From the NCBI GenBank assembly GCA_902806565.1, contig CADCXA010000034.1, forward strand, positions 434,001 to 498,000: a stretch of 64,000 nt of DNA, given 5' to 3'. Shown here piece after piece: positions 21,701 to 33,586 of the stretch (position 1 is the first letter of the stretch; each line of letters starts with the position of its first letter). This stretch comes from Hypoxylon rubiginosum (taxonomy: Eukaryota > Ascomycota > Sordariomycetes > Xylariales > Hypoxylaceae). The notes under the pieces are model-generated. The model was not told the DNA's origin, made no database searches, and was given only the letters and a program-made list of their open reading frames with translations. The position numbers were made by a program, and so were the translations under genes.

Positions 21701-24700
21701 TAATAATAATTTTAATAAAATATATAAAATATATAAAATTATTTTCTTTTTATATTTAAATAAATTATTAATTAATTAAAGTTTAAAGTTTTTATATAAA
21801 TTAAAACGTAAAATTAATAAAAAAGTTTTAAAAATTTAACGAAAAAAATAAAATACTGTTAATAAAAATAATTTTAAAAATATTAAAATTATTATAATTA
21901 ATAAAATTATTAAAAAAAGATTAATAATATTAAAAAATATAAAATTAATATATTAAATAGTTTTTAAAAATGTTTTTTAAAATTTATAAGTGTTTATTAT
22001 TTATTTAATGTTAAATATTAACTATAATTTTATTGAATTTTAAATGGTTTTTATGTTTTTAACGGTTTTTTTAACTATATTATTAATAAATTTAATGTTT
22101 AAATATAAAAAAAAATTTAATTAATATTTTATTTAAATAACTTTTATATTATAAAAATATATTATAATGTTTTTAAAAATTTAACAATTAATTAAATGTT
22201 TTTTTATTTAAATAATATAAATATAATAAAAAAGTAAAAGTTTTTATTAATTAAAATTAAAATTAATTATAATTAAAATAAAAAAAAATAAAATAAATAA
22301 ATATAAATAATAAGTTATTTATTTTAAAATTATTTTAAAAACTTGTTTTATAAATAAAAAGATTTTTATATAATAATAATATATTTTATAAAAAAAATAA
22401 AATTAATTAATTAAAATTAAAATTAAATTAATATAATATAATTAAAGTAATATTTTAAATAAATAAAAATGTTATTAATTATAAAAGTTTAAATATATAT
22501 AAAACTTATTTTATTAAAAATTTAAAACTATAATTAATTATTTAAAGTTTTATAAATTTTAATTATTTAAATAAACTAATTTTAAAATATATTTTATTTT
22601 AATTTTTAGTATATTTTATTAATATAATAAATGTTTTTAACGCTTATTAAATATAATAAAAGTTTTAATAAAAAAATATATAATTAAAAAAAAAATATAA
22701 ATAATATTTAATAAATTTTTTATAAAATATATATATATTTAATTAATTAACAGTTAAAAATTTATAATTTTAAATATAATATAATTATTTTTTAGTTTTA
22801 TTAATTATAATATAAAAATATAATAATTATAATTAAAATTAAATTTAAAATTAATATGGTTAAATAAGTTATTAATATATATATTTTTTTATTATTTAAA
22901 TACGTTTTTATAAAAAAAAAACCAGTGTTTTTAAAAAAGAATTACTAAATATAATATATTAATTATAATAAAAATAATTAATATAAATATATATATATAA
23001 TATTTAAAATTAATTATAATATTTAAATATATAATTTATATTTATATGGTTTTTATAAAAAATATAAAAATAATAAATTTTAATATTAATTAAATTATTT
23101 TAAGGTATTAATAAATAAATAAAAGTATAATTTTTATATATTTTTAATATTATTTTAAATATTTTTAATAATAATTATATAAGTTTTATAAAATAATAAA
23201 TAATAAAACTTATTATTATTAATAATATATAAAATAATTAATATATATAATAAATTATATTTAAAATAAAGAATATAAATAACTTTTTAAATTTAATTAA
23301 ATATATTATTATTATTATTAAAAAATATAATAACTATAAATTTTTCTTTTAAATTTATTTTATATTTTATATTAATAAAAAATATATTAATAAAAAATAA
23401 ATATTAAAATAAAAAATAAAAATTTAAAATAATATTAAAAAATATTTATATATTATATAATTTACTTATATATATAAGTAAATAATAAATTATTAATATT
23501 TTAAATTTTAAAATAACTTATTATTTATTTAAAATACTTAGATAATTTATATAAATAAATCTTTATAATTTTATTTATATTATAATAAATATAATTTTTT
23601 ATTATTTATATATATTTAAATTTATATATATTATATTTATATATTTAAAAATAAATAATATTAATAAATTATATTATTTAATTTATAAGTTGTTATTACG
23701 TAATTTATATATATAGTTATAATATAAACTTAATATATATTATTTAAAATATTTAAAAATAAAGTTATTACTTAATTTTAACTTTTTAAATTATTTTAAT
23801 ATAACTTTTAATATTAATTATAAAATAGTTTATATTATTTATATTATTATTATTAATAACTATTAATATTTAATAATAATAAAAAATATTAATATATTAT
23901 AAATATATAAAAATAAATATAATTTTTATATTTTAAAAATCTTTAAAAATAAATTATTTATTATACTTAATTATAAAATTTTATTATTTAATAATTATTA
24001 ATAAATTTAACTAATAAATAATATTAAATATTTTTTTATTATAATATTATAATAATTATTTAAGTTTATTAATAAAATAATATTAATAAATAATTATATT
24101 TTTTATTTAAATTTTAATTAATAAATAATACTTATTATTTTATTTTTACTATAAAAAAAATAATAAATTTAAAATATAAATATAATAAATTAATTATAAA
24201 TAAATTAATTTTAAATAAATTAATTTTAAATAAGTTAATTTTAAATAAACCGATTTTAAATAAACTAATTTTAAATAATAAAAAAATATTTTTATAGGTT
24301 TTAATTATTAAAATTATAATAAACTTAAAAAAATTAATAAGTAGTTATAATTTTTTAATTAAAATTTATTATTTTATAAAAGCGGTAATTAAAATTAAAA
24401 TAACTTATATTATATTAAAAATATATTTAATTTAATTTAATAATTATTATATATAAAATTTTATAACCTTATTTTTAAATATAAATAACTTTTTTAATAA
24501 TAATAAAAATTAAATAATAATTTAAAATAACATTTATTATTTATTTAATTATAATTATATAGTTATAATATTAAAAAAAAATAAAAATAAAAATAATAAA
24601 TTAAATAAATTATATATATTATAAATTTATATATTAAATTTATTAAAATCTTTTATTAATAAAAATTTATTATATTTAAATTTTTATTATAATATTAAAT

Positions 24701-26300
24701 ATTATTTTATTTTAAAAACATTTTTTTAATATATATTTATATATTTTATTTAAAGTTTAATATATAATAAAATAACCTTATTATTTAAAAATAAAAAAAT
24801 AATAAAGAATTAAAAGTTTAATTTATTATTAATAAAATTTTAAAAAAATAAACACTATAAATAAAAGTTATTAAAAATCTTAGTTAAAATATATAAACTA
24901 TAAATAAAAATATTAAAAATAAATAATTAAAAGAAAAAAAAAACAAAATAAAAATTAATAATTAAAAAGCTTAAAATTAAAAAACCTAAAATTAAAAAAT
25001 TAATAATTAAAAGATAATTATAAATATTATTTTTTAACTTTAAAAAAAAACTTTTTAAATTTAAATTTAAAATTTAATAATAACGGTTTTAATATTTATT
25101 GTTAATATTATAAAAAAGTTTTTATTATATAAAAATAAAATAAATTAAAATTAATAATTAATAATAATAATTATAAAAAAAAATCTAAAACTAGTAAAAA
25201 ACTAAAAATAAAATATATAAAATTAATATTAATTTTAATTTATATTAAAACTAAATAATTATTACGGTTTATTATAATTAAATAAGGGTTAATATTAAAT
25301 AAAAATATTATATTAAATATATTTTAAAACTAAATTTAAAATAAAAAAAATAACTATAAAGTTATAATAAATAATATAACTTTATAAATTAAATTATAAA
25401 AGTTATAATTTTAAAATATAATTTTAAAATAACTAGTTATAAAATAATTAAGGTATTTATAAACTTATAATTTATAAATAATTTTAATAATAATTTAAAT
25501 TTATATTTAATAATATTATATTTAAATTAAATATTAATTTAGTTTTATTATTTAATAGTTTTATTAATAATAATAATAACATTTAAATTAATAATAAATA
25601 AAATTTTAATAAATATAAATATAATAATATTTTAATAGTTAAAAAAAATAATAATCGCTAATTAAAAAATTTCTAAAAAAAAAATTAATAAAATTTAAAT
25701 AAAAGTTTAAAAAAATTAAATATAAATATAAATATAAAATATAAAGTGTAAATAAAATAATTAATATAAATATATTAATTAAAAAAAAATAATATAAATT
25801 AATAAAAAGTTTTAATAAAAAATAATAAACTTAATAATTAAATATTAGTTTTATAATTTTTATTTTATATTTTTATAAATAAATTTTAATTAATTTAAAT
25901 TACGTAAAATTAATATAATATAATAATAAAATATTTATATAATTTAAAAAAAAAACTTATAGTTTTTTTTCTAGTTATATTTATATAACTAAGTTATATA
26001 ATTAGTTAAATATATTTAATTAAAATAAATAATAATTTTAAAATTTATATATTTAATAAGTTTTTTATTAAGCGATATTTTTAATATAAAATATATATTA
26101 AAATAATTTAAATAAATTAAATAAATAAAAAAAGTATATAAAATATTTAATATTTAAAAATTAACTGGTTAGATCTTCGCTTTAATAATATAATTATATA
26201 GTTTTTTAATAAATAATTATTAATATAAAAAAAGCCGGCCAATATATAATAAATTTAATAAAGATTTATTAACGCTGTTTATTAATTACAAATTATAAAA
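18723..26300. repeat. RIP-degraded transposon nest, right block
   Basis: About 7.6 kb of nearly pure A+T sequence with no open reading frame of note. A minus-strand gypsy reverse-transcriptase relic is listed separately. Two short tandem arrays stand out: a unit of about 20 bp around TTTAAATTATTATAAAAATA at 19950-20050 and a 15-bp unit (AATTTTAAATAAACT type) at 24191-24277. Normal composition returns near 26330. Confidence 0.85.
22440..22660 (-). pseudogene. RIP-mutated gypsy reverse-transcriptase relic
   Basis: Read on the minus strand, a stretch near 22620-22530 matches the usual Lys-Thr-x-Phe-x-Thr...Phe-Glu-Trp-x-Val-x-Pro-Phe-Gly block. A stretch near 22470-22445 reads FIINNIFIY, matching the polymerase box (V-x-D-D-I-L-I-Y) with Asp changed to Asn. 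Gag would then lie at higher and integrase at lower coordinates, but I could not read them with confidence. Confidence 0.4.
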
Positions 26301-26425
26301 AATACTAAAAATCAGCTACCCTTTTTTTTTATATATATCCCCAGGCGCTCTTACTTGTTAATTTCTTATGTTTGTTAGTTAAGGGGTGATAAGTTAGTGG
26401 TAAGTACGGCAGGACATCTTCTTTA

Positions 26426-27422
26426 TCACCTTTTTATAGATACCTTTTTAAATACCTCCCTGGTTATACTAGCCCCGAGTTCATCCTCAATCTTCGACAT
26501 CCTTTCTCCATAACCCCACAAATGAATCCGGAACAATACGTGCTGTAGTTTCTGAACTCCACTATTAAATTCTAAGTTGAAGATATCCATCGACGACATG
26601 TAGAATACGTCGTGGTTTGTAATGACGGCATCCTTCTTGTCCTGGACGGTATTTGGAGGCTCCATCCAGGCAATAAAGAGTTTAGCAATGATCGAATTTG
26701 CTATAAGCCCGAATATGCAGTGGGAATATCCTATCCAAGGTATACCGGAAGCCAAAGCCGCCGCGCAGTCTCCCCGGAGCTGGTGTAGAGCCGTATTTAG
26801 AGATTGCTCACTTTTGAATTTGGCAATAAAGTGTGGAAAGTATAGGTCATTGTGACAGAGCTCACATTCGTCTGGAATTATAGTTGCAAATTGGGATCTC
26901 AACCCGAGGTCTGATACCGCCTTATTAATGGATGACACGAGCCATCTGCCAGGTAGTCCCAACACAATGTCTGGTTGGCCAGTTCTGATAGCTCCATGCC
27001 TAGGGAATGAGGCGTAGTGTTCTCTCTTCAATGTCTTATTTTTAGTGCTTCTGATGGGCATATCTAGGTCTAGGTAGTTGGCGGGGTTTTCTGGTTGTTT
27101 ATGTAGTGCTCGCAGGAAGGTGAGTCCAGAAGACTTGGAAGATATTGTTGTCTCTCAGAGTGACTCCGTATTCGAAGGTTCTATATGAAGAAAACGCTGG
27201 CCCTTTTCCACCTATAGGAGGTGCTATATCCCAGTCTTGGATACTAGGAGCTGGTGAGCTTGAAAGTGGTGAGCCTCGCTGGATGGTGCCAACCCAATTG
27301 TCTAGTTTTCTAACGAGGGCTTCGTGAGACTCGGAGTCGTCGTCGTTCTTAGGTGGGTTATCGGCTCTGGAAGGGTTGCCCAGTTCTTGGAGTTGATGGG
27401 GATTAGGTAGGGACGCAGGCAA
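26426..27422 (-). pseudogene. Frameshifted fungal ORF of unknown function
   Basis: Two minus-strand frames form one broken gene. The first (27422-27099, 107 residues) ends ...GVTLRDNNIF. The second begins before its ATG at 27061, since SSGLTFLRALHKQ...LDLD can be read upstream of it, and runs 211 residues to 26426. The break falls at about 27120-27150 and needs a one-base change; no intron of plausible length joins the frames. The second part contains LYFPHFIAKFKSEQSLNTA, the kind of Phe-x-Lys-x-Glu context seen in large fungal families of unknown function (DUF7924-like, tentative). It sits at the edge of the RIP block, which may explain its decay, although its composition is normal. No function is claimed. 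Confidence 0.5.
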
Positions 27423-28174
27423 GGATTTCAGACAGTCGGACAGAGCCTGCCTGAGTGAATCTGGGACACGAGACTCGGCCTGTGGGTTTAATAAGTTTAA
27501 TAAAACGTAGCGAAATATTGTTAGTATTGGCGATTAACCTCTATAGACAATAAAAGCTGTTTAGGTTTCTCTCGTAATTGAGAGAAATATTCGGACTGTT
27601 GATCGTCGTCACTTAAAAAAAATATGAAAGCCTTTTTGAGCTGGGAGATCGGGTCCTAATTCCAGGGCTCAGCTGTCGTTTCCTGTGTTGTAACCTTGGT
27701 AATCTCTATAAAAGCATGTTAAACTTTATACTATCTTGAGAGCCAGGGTTCGGCTGGAGTAGGTGAGCATTAGAGGCCATCGTGATAATCTTCCAGGGAA
27801 ACTGATGAAAAAAATAGGTAGTAGCTATAGCGGTACGAGCCAGGGACAAGTGACCTGATATACCCGATTTCACGACCTTGTAGGGTAGAATTTAGGGGAC
27901 ACACCCAGTACATATTTCACTTATACACCAGATATTTGCTTATGCTTAAAACATGCTTCATTCATTCGTCACATGCCACGTTTCCCGAGAAGACCGTCTC
28001 CGTCAACGTAACAGGCGTTTTGCTTTTTCTTTCAAAAAACTGGACTCGTAAAACCTAAAACAACTTGTACACAGCAGAGCCTGAAATCCCATATAATCCC
28101 CCTACACGCCAACGCTGCCTAATGCGAACCATTTCCCCCCTTTCGTCGAAAAAAAGGGGAGAGCCTTTAGTTTT
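27423..28174. other. Intergenic region
   Basis: I see no gene in these 750 bases. The right part should hold the 3' untranslated region of the secreted-protein gene that ends at 28175. Confidence 0.5.
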
Positions 28175-29818
28175 TTAAACGCCGAGCGCGGCGTTGAAGG
28201 CGTCGGCGGCGGCCTGGCCCGAGAGCGCGTTCGCCGCGTCGGCGCCCTGCTCGCACTCGGCGACCGTCGCGTCGTCGGCCTGGCACTTGGACGCGAGCTG
28301 GGAGCAGATGAAGTCGGTGATCACGGCCGGCTTGAGCGCGGACCCGTGGTTGAAGTCGGCCGTGTCGACGGGCGCGAACGCGTCCTCGTTACCCCGGTCC
28401 GCTTGCTTGCCGAAAGAAATAGCCGGGGAGCCGCACTCGCCGAAGGCGACGGCGCGGCGGAGCTTCATCTTCTTGGCGGCGGACTGCGCCACGCACTGCT
28501 GCTGTTGGGCGTCGCAGTCCGACACGCTGAAGGCGGCGTTGCCGCCGTTGGCCGCGTTGGCGCAGGCGTTCTTCTGCACGTCGCACGCGCGCTGGATCGC
28601 CGCGCCCTCGTTTAGGAACTCGGCGCCGTTGACCGAGAAGGGCTTCGCGTTGGCGGCGTCGCTGACGACAGGTACGGGCGCCGAGCCTAGAGAGCCCGTA
28701 AACACGTTGACGTTGGCGCCGGAGGCAGCGCCAGTCGTGGGGGTGGCCGTGGAGTTTCCGGCGGCTGCGTTGTTGTCTGCAGCGGCGTCATCGGCGCATT
28801 CTATTTGTTATTAGTATAAGAAAGAGCCTAGTAGTCAAGAGGACAATCTAACTGACCATCATCGGCCGAATCATCAGCAGCATTATCAGCAGCGTCACCA
28901 GCATCGGCACTTCCACCAGCGGCGACAGCAGCGTCGATCTCGTCGGCACTGGCGTCCTCGACGAGGAGGTTCTGGGAGAAGATGCAACCCTCGGCGTCAT
29001 CCACGACGTCACAAGTGTTACCAGCACCGGTCTGATCACCAATCTATAATTCACTGTGAGTTATACTGAATACTAGAGTAATGTTTGAGTAAGTATTGAA
29101 CATACCTCACCCGGCGCGAAGGTACCGGACTGAAGGGCGAGCTGGGGGTCGGCGCCGACCGACGCAAGCTGGACAGCCAGGTCGAGGGTGATTTGCTTGT
29201 TCAGAGCGGCGGCGCCGTCGGAGGCGGGGTCCTGGTGCTGCTGGAGGGCGGCGATCTCAGGGTTCTTGGCGGTCTCAGACTCGCAGAGAGCGGAGGCCTG
29301 GCCGACCGAGCCGGTGTTTCTCTCCTGCAGTAACTTGTTAGTGACGTTACTAGCACATAATCACTAGGTGCGGAAAGCCTCGTACAAGAGCACGGTAGAT
29401 TAGCGCGTTGGCCATGCCGTCAACGTCGTTGGCCTCCTTAGCGTTGGTGAAGGCCTGGTCGGCAACCCGCTGTTGCAGGCAGTCCAAGTCGGTGACGAGA
29501 CCGGCGCCCGCGGCGGCGGCAGCATTTCCGAGCAGGGCGAAGACGGGGTCCTGGACTTGGTCGACATTGTTCAGGTCCAAGGCCTCACCGACGCCGGTGA
29601 GGAACTTCTCGTGAGAGTGCTCCTCTGTAGCTACTGTTAGTGTTCCATTTCTTCGTGTGTTCGTATATGCCACGGGGTAACTCACGAGGAACCTCTCGTC
29701 TGAACTTGGACGATGCGCCAACGGCGTGGCGAGACTTCCGGAATAGCCTCACGGCATCGGGGCGGGCAGATGCCACGCCCAGCATAACCAACAAAGCAGC
29801 GCTCGTTTCAACCCTCAT
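28175..29818 (-). CDS. Secreted Ala/Cys-rich protein of unknown function
   Basis: I read five exons: 29818-29686, 29633-29386, 29324-29106, 29043-28857 and 28800-28175, with introns of 52, 61, 62 and 56 nt. Every junction is GT-AG and keeps frame, giving 470 residues. The start at 29818 gives a good signal peptide (MRVETSAALLVMLGVASA, cut near ARP), so the protein is probably secreted or wall-associated. The mature part is rich in Ala, Asp and Asn, with Cys residues in repeated contexts (TDLDCLQQ, SALCESET, AIQRACDVQKNACANA, SVSDCDAQQQQCV, DFICSQLASKC, VAECEQ). This looks like a conserved secreted family of filamentous fungi that lacks a known function. The last exon is GC-rich with strong third-position C/G. 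Confidence 0.8.
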
Positions 29819-32147
29819 GTTGTCGGTTTTGTTTTTTGAAGTTAAACGACTGTTCGTGAAAAATATATGTACAGAGATTTCGTAATAAAACAATGTCCAA
29901 AGAGGCCCTGCCTAAATGATAGAATATGTGCCGAAGCGCAAAAAGAGCGTCAAGAAGGTTAAGAATGAAAAAAGATAGTTCCCAGAACTAGAAAGAATGT
30001 AATAGGGCGAGAAGGAGGTTGCTGTCGTCGGATGAAGAAGAAAAAGAAGCAATAGAAACCGTTTGCATAGCTCCGGAACTGCCACGCCTCTATATATACG
30101 GCATGAAAAATATGAGGATCGTATAAAGACGCCAAGCTTATAGGCCCTGGTTTCGATATGGCACCTTGATGAAGCTCTAGCGTAATATGCCGGGGGCGGT
30201 ATGGGGTTCCTGTCGCCAAGAAGGCGTCCAAACCAGCTGTCTCACCAGAAAGAAGTCATGTCGGCCCCATCTCTTTCTTCATTGGAACCCTGGCTTCGCA
30301 GATCTAATCATCCCAAGATGAGATGTTGGGCTGAAGAGGGAACGGCATCATCCTAATCTAGACAGGCTGGCTGGGGTGGGCAGACATCGGCTCGAGTAGA
30401 AGCCGGAGGGGATTACCCGTTAAGGGTCGAGGACGAAATGTCTTGCAGCTGGCTTCAGGTACAGGAGATCGGACCCAGGATGTCATCGTCCCTACTCGGT
30501 GTAAGGGCCGTAGAGCCGCTCGTGGTGGTGTGTGCGAGCCGAATGTCAACAAAGCAGATCCAAGGGGCCTTGTCTCCTCAGCTCATCATAAATGGCCTGG
30601 GTGTGGATATAACACAAGGGCATTCTTCCTATCCTGGGCAGTGAATTGACGACACCTTGTGTCAAAGCTGGCAGATGTCGGGATGAGAAGTGGACTCTGG
30701 TCCTCGTTCAATAGCGCTCATTTACGGTTTCGAGATTTGTCGAAGTCGGGATGAGACTGACTATCCAACCCCCAGTGTCTCAAAGTGATCGAGCCCACGT
30801 CCGGGGGTTCACAGGGGTTATGATTGGTGGGGAACGACACGCGAGAGGAACCCCTGGCGCCACTTGGATCGCCTTCGAGGCTCAACTCCACTTTGACTAC
30901 GCAGCTACGGAGAAAGAGAGATGTTTAAACAACCTTCGGACGATATGGCGCCTGAACAATTCTTGTAGCATTGTGCTTATTTTCCATATGCATATATTTT
31001 GTCAGTGTTATATCTAGATAATTGTGGGTGGCGAGGCCCTTGTTTTGTAGAGCATTTCCCTCTTCATTTTGATGACCAAGTATTCGGAGCAGAATAACTG
31101 GGCTCTACAAAATATCATGCTTTGTTCCAAGACCAATTTCCATACACTCCTAAGAAGTCCAAGGCAACATGCCGATCAATGTTGTTGTTTACAAGTAGAC
31201 CGATGCCCTAGGCGGATAATGAAGTCTCCCCTGTGACGGCGCCAAGGTCCTGAGTTGCGGGTTGCCGCCCGGCAGCAACATCCCCCGGGCTTGGGACGTA
31301 TCTTATGATGTTGGATATGGTTCCATCAGTAGGGTCATGTCATGGCCACGACTGCAACGCTCCAACAAATAAAGTTGTGCGGTACCCAGCGCTTCGGGCG
31401 CTTCTAATCAGATCGTTTCCGCATGAAGAGTCCACGGCTGGCCTTATTAATGTGTAACATTAGGCGGTACTACCTTCGTTCGTCTGACCGTCCTTCAAAG
31501 ATTGACTGATCGTCTCGTCCGAACAGGTTTCACGATTCTTAATTCTGATATATGCAATGTCGTCTTTCAGTTAATGATCGTCGTGAGATAACTCGCCTAC
31601 TCGTTCTCAGCTTACAGTAATATAGGTAAGGACTCATCCTGGGTTTGAGAAGCCTGACTCGCAGCTTATATCTAACTAATGTTAGCATGAATACTCCGTA
31701 TTTCATATTCGTCCTGTGAAGAATGCGTGAGTATGAATAAAAGGCCATGCCTCATCAGGGATTTTCATAGCCAGTCAATTTCGAGTTTTAGCACCGTAAT
31801 TGGCCGCGATTACCTCGTCTTTTCAGCTCCTATATTCAAAAACAATGGTAAACTAGTTTGTACGTGAGCTAGACGTCTTGAATGACTTGCTTGAGCTCTT
31901 AGGAGGGATACTATCGACCTCACAGCGCGGGACGAGAACCGATTTTGAACACTGGCGATGCTTGTTAAGTAGTACGGCGAATTTTGATTTGTTTTTGTAC
32001 AGTCGGGCAACGCCTAGGGAACTTCTAATGAATGCCATGAACCTCACGATCTTGCCATTACGTCTAATCCTGCCCAGCTCGACGACGAAAAAATGAGGCA
32101 CGACCCGCCAGTCTAGTAGTAGGGAGTAATTGTACAACAAACACGCT
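29819..32147. other. Intergenic region, 2.3 kb
   Basis: The frames here are short, overlap on both strands and show no domain. I see no gene, RNA or repeat that I can support. The part near 29819-30100 may carry the promoter of the secreted-protein gene. Confidence 0.5.
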
Positions 32148-33091
32148 TTAACCGATTATCAACTTGTCTTCCTCGGGGAACTCGTACGCGGGAATCTCGA
32201 GGTTGAGGGGAGCAGGCCCTTTCCTTATACGGCCGGAAATATCGTAGTGAGAACCGTGGCAAGGGCAGAACCATCCACCGAAGTCACCCGCCTCTCCGAT
32301 AGGGACACAACCCAAATGCGTGCAGACACCTATATTGAGCAGTTCATGTTAGTTGTGTTCGTTGATACCGTAGACGGTCCGTACACAGCACGATGCAGCC
32401 AACGGACATCTAGAGGAAAACAAGAAAATATATCAATCGTACCCAACATGACCAGCCACTCAGGCTTCTGGACACGGTCCTCGTCGGATTGGGGATCTCT
32501 TAACGAATTAATTTGGACCGAGTTCGCCTCGCTAATTTCGTCTTCGGTACGGTGTCGGATGAAGACGGGCTTTCCTCTCCATTTGATGATGACGTTCTTG
32601 CCCTCGGGGATGGCGTTGAGGTCGACCTCGACCTTGGCCATGGCCAAGACATCGGCAGACGCGGACATGTTCTTGAGGAATTCTAGATTCGAGGTAGAAT
32701 GTTAGACATATCCGATTGACTTGTAGGCACGATTGGCATCGAATGTATAAAGCTATGCCGAGTGCGACGGGGTTCCGGAAGTCGTCCTCCGTAGGGTTGT
32801 GCGCAACATACCTTGGACAGTCGACTTGGCACCGGCGGCGGTGATGGCACCCATGGTTCCGACCATGAAGTACGAGAAGAGCAGGTTCGTGTTGGAGCTG
32901 CTCTTGTTGATATAGTGGCCGAAGTCGGGAATCTTGGTGGACTTGGACTCGCCCTTGAAGGGGCTCGAGTAGGAACCGGCGGCATCGTTGAGCTGGGTGG
33001 ACGTGCTTAGGGCGCGGACGGCATTTACGCGGGTGCAGGATCTCGATACTCCACGCGCGAGGGCGCGGGAGGCGATTGTGAGAGGTGCCAT
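32148..33091 (-). CDS. RIP1: Rieske iron-sulfur protein of cytochrome bc1 (complex III)
   Basis: This nuclear gene encodes the Rieske [2Fe-2S] subunit of ubiquinol-cytochrome c reductase, which passes electrons from ubiquinol to cytochrome c1 in the mitochondrial inner membrane. Three exons (33091-32812, 32682-32443, 32329-32148) with introns of 129 and 113 nt give 233 residues, close to the Neurospora protein. Residues 1-30 are a basic mitochondrial presequence, about 70-88 form the membrane anchor, and the cluster-binding boxes are CTHLGC (C176, H178, C181) and CPCHGS (C195, C197, H198). All four ligands and both disulfide cysteines are present. The second intron falls just before box 1. 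Confidence 0.95.
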
Positions 33092-33586
33092 GGCGTTGTG
33101 GGATATCAATTGGTCGGAGGAGGAGAATCGTGAGGTTGAGGTCTTTTTTTTCGCTATCGAAAGAGTTCGGCAATGTTTCTGAGCTAAAGCCTTGCTGCAA
33201 TTGGCCTTACCTAAGGCAGGGCAAAATTCCCCCAAGAGCTCTGAAATTGATGTGGAATGATTGGCTGAATATTTCGGGTTAGCCCGACACTATGAGCTGA
33301 CTAAAGAATATGGGGGCTATCACGTGACTTTTATAGTGGTACGGAGTTGAGTTAACGTCGCATATAAGGGGCTTATTTTTAGGGGCTCCCGATTTCTGCA
33401 CATTTCATTCGAGATTCCAGGACTTCATGCAGAATTACTTCGGATTCTTTTGGCCATGTCATTGAAATAGACTTGCCAAGTAGTTCTTTGTATCTAGTAA
33501 TCAACGCACCCATAGCCCCTTAACTACAATCAATCCCAAGCCGAGCCGAGCTGAGCTGATATGCGAAGAAGTTCCCAGGTCTAACC
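33092..33586. other. Intergenic region between the DDB1 and Rieske genes
   Basis: Both genes lie on the minus strand, so this holds the DDB1 3' end and the Rieske promoter. A CACGTG-type site (TATCACGTGAC) is near 33320. Nothing else is recognised. Confidence 0.4.

Noticed and set aside
30358..31017. Several short ORFs between the secreted-protein and Rieske genes
   Set aside because: All are under 90 residues, overlap on both strands and lack motifs or signal peptides.
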